A DNA stretch of 64,000 bases from Enterovibrio qingdaonensis (lineage in GTDB: Bacteria > Pseudomonadota > Gammaproteobacteria > Enterobacterales > Vibrionaceae), in assembly GCF_028683135.1 (NCBI RefSeq), contig NZ_JAJUBB010000009.1:62001-126000 (forward strand). The letters are read 5' to 3'. How positions within the stretch are numbered: the first letter of the stretch is position 1; each line of letters opens with the position of its first letter. Of this stretch, positions 49,099-58,573 are shown one piece after another. The translations under genes and the position numbers were made by a program. The notes under the pieces were generated by a model. The model saw nothing but the letters and a program-made list of their open reading frames with translations. It searched no databases and had not been told where the DNA came from.

Positions 49099-49866
49099 AT
49101 GACGCAAATGACGGCAGAAGAATTACCGGCTCAACCTTCAATGTTGAAATCGCATTGGGGGGGGCTGGTGTTTTTGGTATTTGTCATTCTAGCTATCTTT
49201 TGGTCAATGCTCCGAGTGCTGACGTGGATGGGGGATGAGCAACAGCTCCCTCTGTCCCAGATTGTTGTACAGGGTGACTTACAACATGTGACGCCCTCAG
49301 ACGTCAGAAACGCAGTATTAACTCTAGGTACGTTGAAGAGTTTTATGTTGCAGGATGTAGACACCATTCATGGTGCCGTTGCATCTCTGCCTTGGGTTGC
49401 GAACGTTGCGATTCGAAAGCAATGGCCAGATACATTGAAAGTTGATGTGACTGAATACCATCCTGAGGCGGTCTGGAATGGGTCGCGGCTTTTAGACTCC
49501 CATGGTGTTGTCTTTGGTGCCAACCCTGAGGACGTGAAAGAACAGCACTTGGTGTCGCTTCACGGCCCTGAAGGTAGTGAAGAAGAAGTATTAGAAGTTT
49601 GGCGGGAGCTTAGAGATATCTTGGCCCCGACAGAGTACAAAATCGCTGCACTCGCGCTCAATGAACGCCGATCGTGGCGAATAGTCACTCGAGATGGTGT
49701 TCGTATCGAGTTAGGGCGAGAGTCCAGAAATGAAAGATTAAAGCGGTTTGTTGGGTTGATTAAAGACATTGACGCAACAGGTCGAACAATTCAATACGTG
49801 GATTTGCGCTATGACACTGGTGCTGCGGTGGGCTGGAAAGCTCCTGATCAAGCCAGTAAAGAGTAA
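49099..49866 (+). CDS. ftsQ: FtsQ, divisome scaffold protein
   Basis: Bitopic division protein with a short cytoplasmic tail, one membrane helix (GGLVFLVFVILAIFWSML), a POTRA domain (LPLSQIVVQGDLQHVTPSDV on) and the beta domain that binds FtsB (VDLRYDTGAAVGWK near the C-terminus). With the start at 49099 (255 residues) about 22 residues precede the helix, as in E. coli (about 24), and GCGAGG lies 12 bases upstream. The in-frame ATG at 49051 would give 271 residues but would be only about 8 bases from the predicted transcript start. MSKAA there vaguely resembles the E. coli start, so the choice is open. Confidence 0.88.
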   Translation: MTQMTAEELPAQPSMLKSHWGGLVFLVFVILAIFWSMLRVLTWMGDEQQLPLSQIVVQGDLQHVTPSDVRNAVLTLGTLKSFMLQDVDTIHGAVASLPWVANVAIRKQWPDTLKVDVTEYHPEAVWNGSRLLDSHGVVFGANPEDVKEQHLVSLHGPEGSEEEVLEVWRELRDILAPTEYKIAALALNERRSWRIVTRDGVRIELGRESRNERLKRFVGLIKDIDATGRTIQYVDLRYDTGAAVGWKAPDQASKE

Positions 49867-49883
49867 ACCTGAGAGTAGGTGGG

Positions 49884-51140
49884 ATGAAACAGACAACTGA
49901 CAGACCTTTGATTGTAGGGTTGGACATCGGTACTTCTAAAGTGTCGGTGGTCGTCAGTGAAGTACTGCCAGACGGCGCCGTCAATATTTTGGGCGTTGGC
50001 ACCACTCCATCTCAGGGGATGGATAAAGGTGGTGTGAACGATCTCGAGTCTGTCGTGAAATCGGTTCAGCGTGCGATAAATGACGCTGAATTGATGTCAG
50101 ATTACAAGATACGCTCAGTATTTTTATCGCTGTCGGGCAAGCATATTCACTGCCAAACCGAACGAGGCATGGGTACCATCTCTGACGAAGAAGTCACGCA
50201 AGACGACGTAGATATGGTGATCCACACGGCGAAATCCGTGAAAATCAGTGATGAGCAACGCGTACTCCATGTAATTCCACAAGAGTACAAGATCGACTAT
50301 CAAGAGGGGATCAAAAACCCTGTAGGATTGTCGGGTGTCCGAATGGAGGCCAGTGTTCACCTGATTACGTGTCACAATGATACCGCCAGAAATATAGAAA
50401 AAGCGGTTGAACGTTGTGGCCTGAAAGTTGATCAGTTGATTTTCTCTGGGCTGGCTGCTAGCCATGCAGTTATAACTGCCGATGAGAGAGAATTAGGTGT
50501 TTGTGTCGTCGATATCGGCGGCGGAACCATGGACATTGCAGTATGGACAGGAGGCGCGCTTCGTCACGCAGCGGTTATTCCTTATGCCGGCAATGTCGTT
50601 ACCAGTGATATCGCGTATGCCTTTGGCACGCCATTAAGTGATGCAGAGAAGATCAAGGTCAGACATGGCTGCGCACTGAGTGAACTGGTTAACAAAGATG
50701 CAAAAGTCAATGTCCCAAGTGTAGGTGGTCGCCCTTCGCGAAGCTTACAACGACAGACGTTGGCGGAAGTTATTGAGCCGCGCTGCAGTGAATTGTTGGG
50801 GTTAGTTCAACAAGAGCTGGAGCGAGTTCAGGAACGCCTACGTGCACAAGGCGTTAAGCACCAATTAGCGGCAGGTGTTGTCCTGACTGGTGGTGCGGCA
50901 CAAATGCAAGGGTTAGTGGAATGTGCTGAGCGCGTATTCCAGAACCAAGTTCGTGTGGGACTCCCAGAGGGCGTCACGGGGCTGACAGATTATGTCAATA
51001 CACCTATCCATGCGACTGCGGTTGGTTTGCTGCATTATGGCAAAGATAACCTATTAAACGAAACGAGCGAGCCAGAACCTAAGCGCACTGTATCCGGAAT
51101 GTTCAGTAAGCTTAGTGGCTGGATCAAGAAAGAATTTTAA
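49884..51140 (+). CDS. ftsA: FtsA, actin-like membrane tether of the Z-ring
   Basis: A 418-residue actin-fold ATPase that tethers FtsZ to the membrane and recruits later divisome proteins. ATP-site motifs: LDIGTSKVSVVV (phosphate 1), VVDIGGGTMDIAV (phosphate 2) and VVLTGGAAQM (adenosine). The C-terminal amphipathic helix (SKLSGWIKKEF) is the membrane anchor. Located 17 bp after ftsQ and 33 bp before ftsZ. Confidence 0.97.
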   Translation: MKQTTDRPLIVGLDIGTSKVSVVVSEVLPDGAVNILGVGTTPSQGMDKGGVNDLESVVKSVQRAINDAELMSDYKIRSVFLSLSGKHIHCQTERGMGTISDEEVTQDDVDMVIHTAKSVKISDEQRVLHVIPQEYKIDYQEGIKNPVGLSGVRMEASVHLITCHNDTARNIEKAVERCGLKVDQLIFSGLAASHAVITADERELGVCVVDIGGGTMDIAVWTGGALRHAAVIPYAGNVVTSDIAYAFGTPLSDAEKIKVRHGCALSELVNKDAKVNVPSVGGRPSRSLQRQTLAEVIEPRCSELLGLVQQELERVQERLRAQGVKHQLAAGVVLTGGAAQMQGLVECAERVFQNQVRVGLPEGVTGLTDYVNTPIHATAVGLLHYGKDNLLNETSEPEPKRTVSGMFSKLSGWIKKEF

Positions 51141-51173
51141 ACCTGATGCGAACAGGAAAGACGGAGAGAACAC

Positions 51174-52349
51174 ATGTTTGAACCGATGATGGAAATGTCC
51201 AACGATGCGGTAATTAAAGTCGTTGGTGTTGGCGGCGGCGGTGGTAATGCAGTCGAACACATGGTACGAGAGTCAATTGAAGGGGTGGAATTCATCACCG
51301 TCAACACTGACGCTCAAGCTCTGCGTAAGACGGCAGTTAGCACTGTTATTCAAATCGGTGGTGATATCACCAAAGGCCTAGGTGCGGGTGCAAACCCACA
51401 AGTAGGTCGCGAATCTGCGATGGAAGATCGCGAAGCAATTAAAGCTGAGCTCGAAGGTGCCGATATGGTATTTATCGCAGCGGGTATGGGCGGTGGTACC
51501 GGTACTGGTGCAGCTCCTGTTATCGCTGAGATTGCGAAAGAGCTGGGTATTCTTACTGTGGCGGTGGTTACCAAACCATTTAGCTTCGAAGGTAAGAAGC
51601 GCATGGTATTTGCTGAGCAGGGTATCGAAGAGCTTTCTAAGCATGTTGATTCCCTGATCACTATCCCGAACGAGAAGTTGCTGAAGGTTCTGGGTCGCGG
51701 CATTACGCTGCTAGACGCATTTGCTAAGGCGAATGACGTATTGCGTAACGCTGTTCAGGGTATTGCTGAGCTGATCACTCGCCCTGGCCTTATCAACGTC
51801 GACTTTGCGGACGTCCGTACTGTGATGTCTGAAATGGGTCACGCGATGATGGGTAGCGGTGTAGCAACTGGCGAAGATCGTGCTGAAGAAGCGGCAGAAA
51901 TGGCGATCTCCAGCCCACTGTTGGAAGACATTGATCTGGCAGGTGCACGTGGTGTTCTCGTAAATATTACAGCTGGTTTCGATATGAGACTGGATGAATT
52001 CGAAACTGTGGGTAACACTATAAAAGCGTTTGCGTCTGACAATGCGACAGTTGTTATCGGAACGTCTATGGACCCAGAGATGTCTGAAGAGTTGCGAGTG
52101 ACGATTGTAGCGACTGGTATTGGTAATGAGCGTAAGCCGGATATTACCCTGGTTCCTGGTTCTCAAAAGCCAGCACCAGTGGAAAATAAGGCACAACCTT
52201 TGCAAGAAGCACCTAAGGCGGCAACGAATGTGCCGGCTGGACGCCCAGCAGAACAGGTAGCTCAGCCACAGACGAACGTTGCGCCTAAGCCGAAGCAAGA
52301 ACAAGACTACTTAGATATCCCAGCCTTCCTGCGTAAGCAGGCGGACTAA
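51174..52349 (+). CDS. ftsZ: FtsZ, tubulin-like division GTPase
   Basis: A 391-residue GTPase that forms the Z-ring. The tubulin signature GGGTGTGAAPVIAEI binds GTP; VGVGGGGGNAVEHM is the N-terminal nucleotide site; NVDFADVRTVM holds the catalytic T7 synergy residues. A Pro/Gln-rich linker (about 320-370) leads to the conserved C-terminal peptide DYLDIPAFLRKQ, which binds FtsA, ZipA and ZapD. GGAGAG lies before the ATG. ZapD, ZapE and ZapG, all partners of FtsZ or the divisome, are in this same window. Confidence 0.98.
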   Translation: MFEPMMEMSNDAVIKVVGVGGGGGNAVEHMVRESIEGVEFITVNTDAQALRKTAVSTVIQIGGDITKGLGAGANPQVGRESAMEDREAIKAELEGADMVFIAAGMGGGTGTGAAPVIAEIAKELGILTVAVVTKPFSFEGKKRMVFAEQGIEELSKHVDSLITIPNEKLLKVLGRGITLLDAFAKANDVLRNAVQGIAELITRPGLINVDFADVRTVMSEMGHAMMGSGVATGEDRAEEAAEMAISSPLLEDIDLAGARGVLVNITAGFDMRLDEFETVGNTIKAFASDNATVVIGTSMDPEMSEELRVTIVATGIGNERKPDITLVPGSQKPAPVENKAQPLQEAPKAATNVPAGRPAEQVAQPQTNVAPKPKQEQDYLDIPAFLRKQAD

Positions 52350-52361
52350 TCTAGGCGGTGC

Positions 52362-52395
52362 TTGGTTTGTGAGCAGCAGCATGTTATCATGCTGC
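52362..52395 (+). promoter_or_regulatory. Overlapping promoter and hairpin between ftsZ and lpxC
   Basis: TTGGTT (52362-52367), 17-base spacer and TATCAT (52385-52390) form a plausible lpxC promoter. The same bases form a perfect 8-bp hairpin GCAGCATG-TTAT-CATGCTGC (52376-52395), followed by CCGTTTT. The segment could end or attenuate ftsZ transcripts, start lpxC transcripts, or both. Confidence 0.45.
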
Positions 52396-52463
52396 CCGTT
52401 TTGCCCTTTGTGACACCGTAATGGGTGATTTGGGGCGCAAAAAATTTTAGTTGGGAATGGCAG

Positions 52464-53381
52464 ATGATTAGACAACGAACATTAAAAACTATTGTTCAAA
52501 CGACCGGAGTCGGCTTGCACTCTGGCCGTAAGGTCACGTTGATCCTGCGCCCGGCAGCTGCTAACACTGGCGTAATCTATCGCCGTACAGACCTCAATCC
52601 GCCAGTTGACTTCCCTGCGGATCCAGCTTCTGTTCGCGATACTATGCTGTGTACTGCATTGGTAAACGACGAAGGCGTTCGTATCTCTACCGTTGAGCAC
52701 TTAAATGCTGCGCTTGCGGGTATGGGTATCGACAACGTCATCGTTGAAGTTGATGCACCAGAAATTCCAATTATGGACGGCAGTGCTAGTCCATTTATTT
52801 ATCTGCTGCAATCTGCGGGGATTGAGACTCTTAATGCGGCAAAACGTTTTGTTCGTATTAAGAAACCTGTTCGCATCGAAGACGGCGACAAGTGGGCTGA
52901 GTTGTTACCTTACGACGGTTTCCGCTTGGATTTCGCTATCGACTTTAATCACCCAGCGATTGAATCAGAGCAGCAGAATCTGGTGTTAGACTTCTCATCG
53001 AAGTCGTTTATCAAAGATATCAGCCGCGCACGTACTTTTGGCTTTATGCGTGATATTGAATATCTTCAATCACGTAATCTGTGCCTTGGCGGCAGCTTTG
53101 ACTGTGCAATTGTGTTGGACGATTACCGCATCCTGAATGAAGAAGGCCTGCGTTACGACAATGAATTGGTGAAGCATAAAGTATTGGATGCCATTGGTGA
53201 CCTATACATGTGTGGACACAACATTATTGGTGAAATGCGCGCTTATAAGTCAGGTCATGCGTTAAACAACCAGCTTCTGAGAGCAGTACTTGCAGATCAA
53301 GAAGCATGGGAGTGGGCAACGTTCGAAAACGAACAAACATTGCCAGTCACGTTTGCACAACCAGGCATGGTACTCGCCTAA
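52464..53381 (+). CDS. lpxC: LpxC, UDP-3-O-acyl-GlcNAc deacetylase
   Basis: A 305-residue zinc amidase of the committed step of lipid A synthesis. Zinc ligands: H79 in [10 protein letters not shown], and His and Asp in [17 protein letters not shown]. The further catalytic His is in [10 protein letters not shown] start at ATG 52464 for the family length of 305; the in-frame ATG at 52425 adds 13 residues that do not resemble the family. In E. coli LpxC is degraded by FtsH through its C-terminal tail (LAVLA-like); the tail here, FAQPGMVLA, is similar in character. A strong terminator follows. Confidence 0.97.
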   Translation: MIRQRTLKTIVQTTGVGLHSGRKVTLILRPAAANTGVIYRRTDLNPPVDFPADPASVRDTMLCTALVNDEGVRISTVEHLNAALAGMGIDNVIVEVDAPEIPIMDGSASPFIYLLQSAGIETLNAAKRFVRIKKPVRIEDGDKWAELLPYDGFRLDFAIDFNHPAIESEQQNLVLDFSSKSFIKDISRARTFGFMRDIEYLQSRNLCLGGSFDCAIVLDDYRILNEEGLRYDNELVKHKVLDAIGDLYMCGHNIIGEMRAYKSGHALNNQLLRAVLADQEAWEWATFENEQTLPVTFAQPGMVLA

Positions 53382-53385
53382 AAGA

Positions 53386-53413
53386 AAACCGGAGTGATAA
53401 CTCCGGTTTTTTT
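53386..53413. terminator. Terminator of lpxC
   Basis: AAACCGGAGT, loop GATA, ACTCCGGTTT followed by a T-run. dciA converges from the other side; its stop is 48 bases away. Confidence 0.92.
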
Positions 53414-53460
53414 ATGCCTATCACTTAAGCCTGTTAATTTTATTTCGCGTATTACTCGTT

Positions 53461-53922
53461 TTAGGATTTGTCAGCCAGCGCGGCAATCGCTTCGAGTTTT
53501 TTACGAATTTTTTCAGGTGCGCTTTGCGCAATAGCTTTCAAATACTCCGCAGCAACAGGGCTGACGGGGGACGACTTTTCCTTAATTTCCTTCGCTTTTA
53601 TCTCTTCAACTTCACGTTTGGCAAGCTCAGGGTTTACTTTGATCTCTATCGTCATCAGTGATGGCAATGTGCTTTGACGTAAAGATGACAAGAGAACATG
53701 TCTGTCGAAATTTAATCGGTTTGCCCATGTTGATGAGCCACACTCGATGATCAAAATACCATCGCGGAAGTTGGCCACGCGGCAATGCTTCGCCGAATGC
53801 GGAGGTAGAAGGGCTTTTACTTGGTCATTAAGCTGCGAAAGTGCAAAGGCGCGTTGACGCACTTGACCCGCTAAGCCTTTTTCCAATAAATCCAATGCTG
53901 CTTGTGGACGATGATCTCTCAA
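53461..53922 (-). CDS. dciA: DciA, replicative helicase loader (DUF721)
   Basis: A 153-residue DUF721 protein. DciA is the ancestral loader/operator of the DnaB helicase, used where the phage-derived DnaC is absent, as in vibrios. The N-terminal KH-like domain is seen as ALPPHSAKHCRVANFRDGIL and ECGSSTWANRLNFDRHVLL (positions within about 37-85), followed by a charged, helical C-terminal tail that contacts DnaB. The start appears to be TTG at 53922 (MRDHRPQ, the usual family start), with GAAGAG 8 bases upstream. A TTG two codons further upstream has poor spacing. Confidence 0.88.
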   Translation of the reverse strand: MRDHRPQAALDLLEKGLAGQVRQRAFALSQLNDQVKALLPPHSAKHCRVANFRDGILIIECGSSTWANRLNFDRHVLLSSLRQSTLPSLMTIEIKVNPELAKREVEEIKAKEIKEKSSPVSPVAAEYLKAIAQSAPEKIRKKLEAIAALADKS

Positions 53923-54359
53923 AACCAATTCTCTTCAATATGCTCACTAAAGAGTACCAGTTGATCAGCGACCTCTCTATCTTTCATTAAGAAAAGTCTT
54001 CGAGAAGTTGGCAGCACACGGCACATCCCGCCCCAAAATTGAACATAAAGTGCACTAATTAGGGTCATGTAAATGAACGGGTTCTAATTTTTATTAACAA
54101 ACCAAGCAGAACGTGTATTACGAGTGGGATGAGTATGAGATATGGCTTATGATAATCAGCCAAAGCGCAAAATAAGCGTGAAGAATTGATTCTCAAGCCT
54201 TGAAAACCTCCTCAGCAGGCACAAGATCATCGTTCAGTATGAATCGCTAATTCTTCCGAAAGAATTTTGGCAGAGGGATATGCTGAATTTCTCTGCTGCG
54301 CAGTATCCAGGCTTTAGCCCTTTTGCTGAAGCTAAAATTATGAGAGAAACGGCAAAGCC
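53923..54359. other. dciA-secA intergenic region without a SecM gene
   Basis: A 437-bp gap. Enterics carry secM before secA; I read all frames and find neither a signal-peptide-bearing ORF nor the SecM arrest motif. On the plus strand a short frame begins at ATG 54142 (15 codons), meets TGA at 54187-54189, and continues open for 61 codons to TAA at 54373-54375, inside secA. The minus strand shows nothing beyond the dciA leader. Promoters for both genes must be here but no motif is convincing. Confidence 0.55.
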
Positions 54360-54375
54360 ATGTTATCGAAGCTAA
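54280..54375 (+). CDS. Possible short leader peptide overlapping the secA start
   Basis: A 31-codon frame from ATG 54280 ([10 protein letters not shown]...) to TAA 54373-54375, ending 13 bases inside secA in another frame. AGAGGG lies just before the ATG, though only 2-3 bases away. secA itself has a weak ribosome site, so translation of this frame could load ribosomes onto secA. No known arrest motif is seen and no family is recognised. It could be chance, or the tail of a broken upstream gene. Confidence 0.25.
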   Translation: MLNFSAAQYPGFSPFAEAKIMRETAKPCYRS

Positions 54376-57080
54376 TTACCAAAGTAATCGGAAGTCGCAA
54401 CGACCGCACCCTGCGTCGTCTTCGCAAAGTCGTCAACGAAATTAATAATCTTGAACCACAGTTTGAAGCATATTCTGACGACGAACTGAAAGCCAAAACA
54501 GCGGAATACCGCCAGCGCATTGAGCAAGGCGAATCACTGGACGTTATTCTGCCAGAAGCATTTGCAACCGTGCGTGAAGCCTCTAAGCGTGTCTATGGCA
54601 TGCGTCACTTCGACGTCCAGTTGATTGGCGGTATGGTACTGAACAACGGTCAAATCGCAGAGATGCGTACCGGTGAAGGTAAAACACTGACTGCAACTCT
54701 GCCAGCTTACCTGCATGCGTTGACAGGCAAAGGCGTTCACGTCATTACCGTGAACGACTATTTGGCAAAACGTGACGCCGAAACTAACCGCCCGTTGTTT
54801 GAATTCCTTGATATGACCGTTGGTATTAACGTACCAAACATGCACCCTCAAGAGAAAAAAGCCGCTTACCAAGCAGATATCCTTTACGGAACGAATAACG
54901 AGTTTGGCTTTGACTACCTGCGTGACAATATGGCGTTTCGCGCTGAAGATCGTGTTCAACGTGAGCGTTACTTCGCGGTCGTGGATGAGGTGGACTCCAT
55001 CCTTATCGATGAAGCGCGTACCCCGCTGATTATTTCTGGTCCAGCTGAAGACAGCTCAGACATGTATACCCGTATCAATGCACTTATCCCGCAGTTGGTA
55101 CGTCAGGATAAAGAAGACAGCGAAGAGTACCGCGGTGACGGTCACTTCACCGTTGATGAAAAATCTAAGCAAGCGCACCTGACCGAAACGGGCCAAGAGT
55201 TTGTTGAAGATTTGCTGAAGAAAAATGGTTTGATGGAAGAGCACGATACCCTGTACTCACCAGCAAACATCACCTTGCTTCACCACATCAATGCGGCTTT
55301 GCGCGCACATGTACTGTTTGAAAAAGATGTCGACTACATCGTTAAAGACGATGAAGTGGTTATCGTTGATGAACACACCGGCCGTACTATGCCGGGTCGT
55401 CGTTGGTCAGAAGGTCTTCACCAAGCTGTAGAAGCAAAAGAAGGCGTTAAGATCCAAAACGAAAACCAGACGCTGGCATCGATCACTTTCCAAAACTACT
55501 TCCGTTTGTATGATCTACTGTCCGGTATGACGGGTACAGCAGATACCGAAGCGTTCGAATTCCAGTCAATTTATGGCTTGGAAACTGTGGTTATCCCAAC
55601 CAATAAACCAATGGTTCGTGATGACATGGCCGATCAGGTCTACATGACTGAGCGTGAGAAGTTTGAAGCCATCATCGCTGACATCAAAGAACGTAGCGAA
55701 AAAGGTCAGCCATCTCTGGTAGGTACGGTTTCTATCGAGAAATCTGAACTCTTGTCTAACGCGCTGAAAAAAGCAGGCGTGAAACACGCAGTACTGAACG
55801 CAAAATTCCACGCATCTGAAGCGGATATCGTTGCTGAAGCGGGTGCGCCGGGTTCGGTTACCATCGCAACCAACATGGCGGGCCGTGGTACAGATATCGT
55901 GTTGGGTGGCAGCTGGCAAACAGATGTCGCTAAGTTGGAAAACCCAACAGAGCAGCAAATTGCGGATATCAAAGCAACATGGCGTGAGCGTCACGACGCA
56001 GTGAAAGCGGCGGGCGGTCTTCATATTATCGGTACTGAGCGTCACGAATCTCGTCGTATCGATAACCAGTTGCGTGGTCGTTCTGGCCGTCAGGGTGATC
56101 CAGGTTCAAGCCGTTTCTACTTGTCTATGGAAGATTCACTGATGCGCATTTTCGCGTCTGAGCGTGTGTCTAACATGATGAAAAAACTGGGTATGGAAGA
56201 AGGCGAAGCGATTGAGCACCCTTGGGTGAACAAAGCGATTGAAAATGCTCAACGTAAAGTTGAAGGCCGCAACTTCGATATCCGTAAGCAGTTGCTTGAG
56301 TTTGATGACGTAGCGAACGATCAACGTAAAGTGGTTTACGAACTGCGCGATGAGTTGATGGACACGACTGATATCAGCGAGATGCTTGAGCATAACCGTG
56401 AAGATATCGTTAACGGTGTGATTGATCAGTACATCCCACCACAATCTCTGGAAGAAATGTGGGATATCGCGGGCCTAGAAGCACGCCTGAAAGCCGATTT
56501 TGACGTTGAACTGCCTTTGCAAGAGTGGTTGGATGCAGACGACAAGCTGTATGAAGAGCAGCTGCGTGAGAAAATCCTGAATCACATCATTGATGTGTAC
56601 CAATCGAAAGAAGCGGCTGTCGGTGCAGAAACCCTGCGCAACTTCGAAAAAGCAGTGATGCTCCAAACGCTGGATACCTTGTGGAAAGAACACTTGGCGG
56701 CAATGGATCACTTGCGTCAGGGTATTCACCTGCGTGGTTACGCGCAGAAGAACCCGAAACAGGAATACAAGCGTGAGTCGTTCGAGCTGTTCGAAGATAT
56801 GCTGGAAGCCCTGAAATCTGATGTGGTAATGACGTTGAGCAAGGTTCGCGTTCAGCAGCCTGAAGAAGTTGACCGCATGGAAGAGCAACGTCGTGCGCAT
56901 GCAGAGGCTGCAGCGCGTCGTCAGCAGACAAATCATGCAGAAGCTGAAAATCAGCTAGACGACAATCAAGACCATGCGTCTGACACCGTAGTGCGTGAAG
57001 GACGTAAAGTGGGGCGTAACGAGCCTTGCCCATGTGGTTCAGGTAAGAAGTTCAAGCAATGTCACGGTAAAATTGATTAA
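54360..57080 (+). CDS. secA: SecA, preprotein translocase ATPase
   Basis: A 906-residue motor of the Sec pathway driving proteins through SecYEG. Walker A MRTGEGKT is in nucleotide-binding domain 1; [19 protein letters not shown] holds the DEAD-like motif; [13 protein letters not shown] belongs to domain 2; the helical scaffold and two-helix finger follow. The C-terminal zinc site [14 protein letters not shown], which binds SecB and ribosomes, is at the end after a disordered linker. Length is normal. The nearest good ribosome site is GAGAG at 13 bases, which is weak for such a key gene. Confidence 0.98.
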   Translation: MLSKLITKVIGSRNDRTLRRLRKVVNEINNLEPQFEAYSDDELKAKTAEYRQRIEQGESLDVILPEAFATVREASKRVYGMRHFDVQLIGGMVLNNGQIAEMRTGEGKTLTATLPAYLHALTGKGVHVITVNDYLAKRDAETNRPLFEFLDMTVGINVPNMHPQEKKAAYQADILYGTNNEFGFDYLRDNMAFRAEDRVQRERYFAVVDEVDSILIDEARTPLIISGPAEDSSDMYTRINALIPQLVRQDKEDSEEYRGDGHFTVDEKSKQAHLTETGQEFVEDLLKKNGLMEEHDTLYSPANITLLHHINAALRAHVLFEKDVDYIVKDDEVVIVDEHTGRTMPGRRWSEGLHQAVEAKEGVKIQNENQTLASITFQNYFRLYDLLSGMTGTADTEAFEFQSIYGLETVVIPTNKPMVRDDMADQVYMTEREKFEAIIADIKERSEKGQPSLVGTVSIEKSELLSNALKKAGVKHAVLNAKFHASEADIVAEAGAPGSVTIATNMAGRGTDIVLGGSWQTDVAKLENPTEQQIADIKATWRERHDAVKAAGGLHIIGTERHESRRIDNQLRGRSGRQGDPGSSRFYLSMEDSLMRIFASERVSNMMKKLGMEEGEAIEHPWVNKAIENAQRKVEGRNFDIRKQLLEFDDVANDQRKVVYELRDELMDTTDISEMLEHNREDIVNGVIDQYIPPQSLEEMWDIAGLEARLKADFDVELPLQEWLDADDKLYEEQLREKILNHIIDVYQSKEAAVGAETLRNFEKAVMLQTLDTLWKEHLAAMDHLRQGIHLRGYAQKNPKQEYKRESFELFEDMLEALKSDVVMTLSKVRVQQPEEVDRMEEQRRAHAEAAARRQQTNHAEAENQLDDNQDHASDTVVREGRKVGRNEPCPCGSGKKFKQCHGKID

Positions 57081-57101
57081 CCGAAGGCAGTGTAAAATAA
57101 G

Positions 57102-57126
57102 AGGCCGCAGATAGCGGCCTTTTTTA
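57102..57126 (+). terminator. Terminator between secA and mutT
   Basis: AGGCCGC, loop AGATA, GCGGCCT, then TTTTT. It lies 16 bases before mutT, so mutT may depend on readthrough. Confidence 0.85.
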
Positions 57127-57141
57127 TGGAAAGAGTAATTT

Positions 57142-57549
57142 ATGACTGACGTTAAGCGCATTCACATCGCCGTTGGCATCATTTTGAATTCAACGAAAGA
57201 CAAGATTTATATCACGCAGCGCGCTGCGAAAGCCCATAAAGGCGGTTTCTGGGAGTTTGCTGGTGGACAAGTAGAAGTCGGTGAAACTGCGGAAGTTGCT
57301 GTTGTCCGTGAATTGGACGAAGAAGTGGGTATTGCCGTTACTCAGACTGAGCACTTTCTGTCGCTGTCTCACGATTACCCTGAAAAATCACTGACGTTTG
57401 ATTTCTTTCTTATCGCGGCCTTTAATGGTGAGCCTTTTGGTAAAGAAGGGCAGCCGGGAAGATGGGTCGCTATTGAAGCTTTGGGGGACTACGACTTCCC
57501 TGAAGCCAATGCGCCAGTACTCGCTAAGCTAACAGAGACATTCCTATAA
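57142..57549 (+). CDS. mutT: MutT, 8-oxo-dGTP diphosphatase
   Basis: A 135-residue Nudix hydrolase that removes 8-oxo-dGTP from the nucleotide pool and so prevents A:T to C:G mutations. The Nudix box fits G-x5-E-x7-REU-x-EE-x-GU at residues 42-64 (G42, E48, R56, E57, E60, E61, G63). KRIHIAVGII and WEFAGGQVE are typical of MutT. Position after secA is the same as in E. coli. It ends in a strong shared terminator. Confidence 0.94.
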   Translation: MTDVKRIHIAVGIILNSTKDKIYITQRAAKAHKGGFWEFAGGQVEVGETAEVAVVRELDEEVGIAVTQTEHFLSLSHDYPEKSLTFDFFLIAAFNGEPFGKEGQPGRWVAIEALGDYDFPEANAPVLAKLTETFL

Positions 57550-57585
57550 AAAAGGGGCTGAATAGCGATATTCAGCCCCTTTTCT
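57548..57585. terminator. Bidirectional terminator between mutT and yacG
   Basis: Perfect 15-bp stem AAAAGGGGCTGAATA/TATTCAGCCCCTTTT with a GCGA (GNRA) loop. It serves mutT and, on the minus strand, the end of the pil-coaE-zapD-yacG unit. Confidence 0.92.
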
Positions 57586-57599
57586 CAATCGTTCAGATC

Positions 57600-57797
57600 T
57601 TACTGATTTTCTGACCAGCCATCGCTGTCAGACATGTCAGGCGCACCTGGAATACGTTTTTCTTCATCTGCCCACTCGCCCAAATCAATCAGTTGGCACT
57701 TTTTGCTGCAAAACGGACGATAGGGACTCACGTCACCCCAAACGACAGGCATGCCACACTGCGGGCACTTAACAATGGTTGGACTTTCTTTGCTCAC
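57600..57797 (-). CDS. yacG: YacG, zinc-binding DNA gyrase inhibitor
   Basis: A 65-residue zinc protein. The four ligands are C11 and C14 (CPQCG) and C30 and C34 (CSKKC), followed by the conserved [16 protein letters not shown]. YacG of E. coli binds GyrB and inhibits gyrase. It is the last gene of the zapD operon, 23 bp after zapD. Confidence 0.94.
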   Translation of the reverse strand: MSKESPTIVKCPQCGMPVVWGDVSPYRPFCSKKCQLIDLGEWADEEKRIPGAPDMSDSDGWSENQ

Positions 57798-57820
57798 AGA
57801 AACCTCTGTATTCGTTGTAT

Positions 57821-58561
57821 CTAGCAGACAGCCAGTCGAAGTGACATGGAATCTGCGATGGCGCGACTTTCATCAAACGGCATAAATCGGACGGCAAATC
57901 GCGATTTGTGCCCAGACACTAATGGATAGGCATTGTAATCGGGTGAGATTTGAATGCGAAGTAAATACGCACCATCGACGTCTTGTTGGTAAAAACCATT
58001 TTTGACGGTGCAAGCTTGCATCACAGTGCTTCCCCTGACTAAGCGTAGCCAAAACGTCAGTGCTTCATCCAAGCCTTGCAGCGAAGAAAGCCATTGTGCG
58101 GTATTAGATTGTTGATGAGCCAGCGGCAGGCTAAGCCAGTGATGGAGTACGGGTAAATCAAAGCTACAGATACCACCTGGGATCGAAAATCGCTGGCGGA
58201 TGGAGGAGAGAAATTTATCCTCTTTTAGCTTTTGCCCGAGACGGGGGGATTGCAACAACCCTTGTTGGAGTTGGCGACTCTCATTGAGCAAGGCTTTTAG
58301 TTGCACCACATCGACATGTGGCACATCTAGCCAAGCTTCCAGTTTGGCACGTTGCTTTTCAAGATCCTTTACCAGATCGCCTTTCACTTGAACCTGTTCA
58401 AGGATCTCCATCAGATCAAACAAGCTTTTGAAAAATTGAGGCCATTGCGATGCGTCAGATATATCGGCTGCACTTTTTACTTGCTCTAACAAGTACTCAA
58501 GCCGCAAATACACTCGGACTTGTTCATTTAAAGGGTGCTCGTAAAGGGTGTCGGTGCTCAT
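57821..58561 (-). CDS. zapD: ZapD, FtsZ-bundling protein
   Basis: A 246-residue protein (YacF family) that dimerises and crosslinks FtsZ filaments through the FtsZ C-terminal peptide. Typical segments: [20 protein letters not shown] at the N-terminus, [15 protein letters not shown], and [21 protein letters not shown] helical N-terminal and a beta-rich C-terminal domain are expected from the family. Located 12 bp after coaE and 23 bp before yacG, as in E. coli. Confidence 0.95.
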   Translation of the reverse strand: MSTDTLYEHPLNEQVRVYLRLEYLLEQVKSAADISDASQWPQFFKSLFDLMEILEQVQVKGDLVKDLEKQRAKLEAWLDVPHVDVVQLKALLNESRQLQQGLLQSPRLGQKLKEDKFLSSIRQRFSIPGGICSFDLPVLHHWLSLPLAHQQSNTAQWLSSLQGLDEALTFWLRLVRGSTVMQACTVKNGFYQQDVDGAYLLRIQISPDYNAYPLVSGHKSRFAVRFMPFDESRAIADSMSLRLAVC

Positions 58562-58573
58562 AGTGCTCTCAAT

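Noticed and set aside
54027-54051. Possible insertion-sequence end (CCGCCCCAAAATTGAACA)
   Set aside because: It loosely recalls IS3-type inverted repeats, but no partner repeat, target duplication or transposase fragment is visible nearby.
53923-54359. SecM gene upstream of secA
   Set aside because: No frame has a signal peptide or a match to the arrest motif F-x4-WI-x4-GIRAGP, and the longest plus-strand frame is interrupted by TGA.
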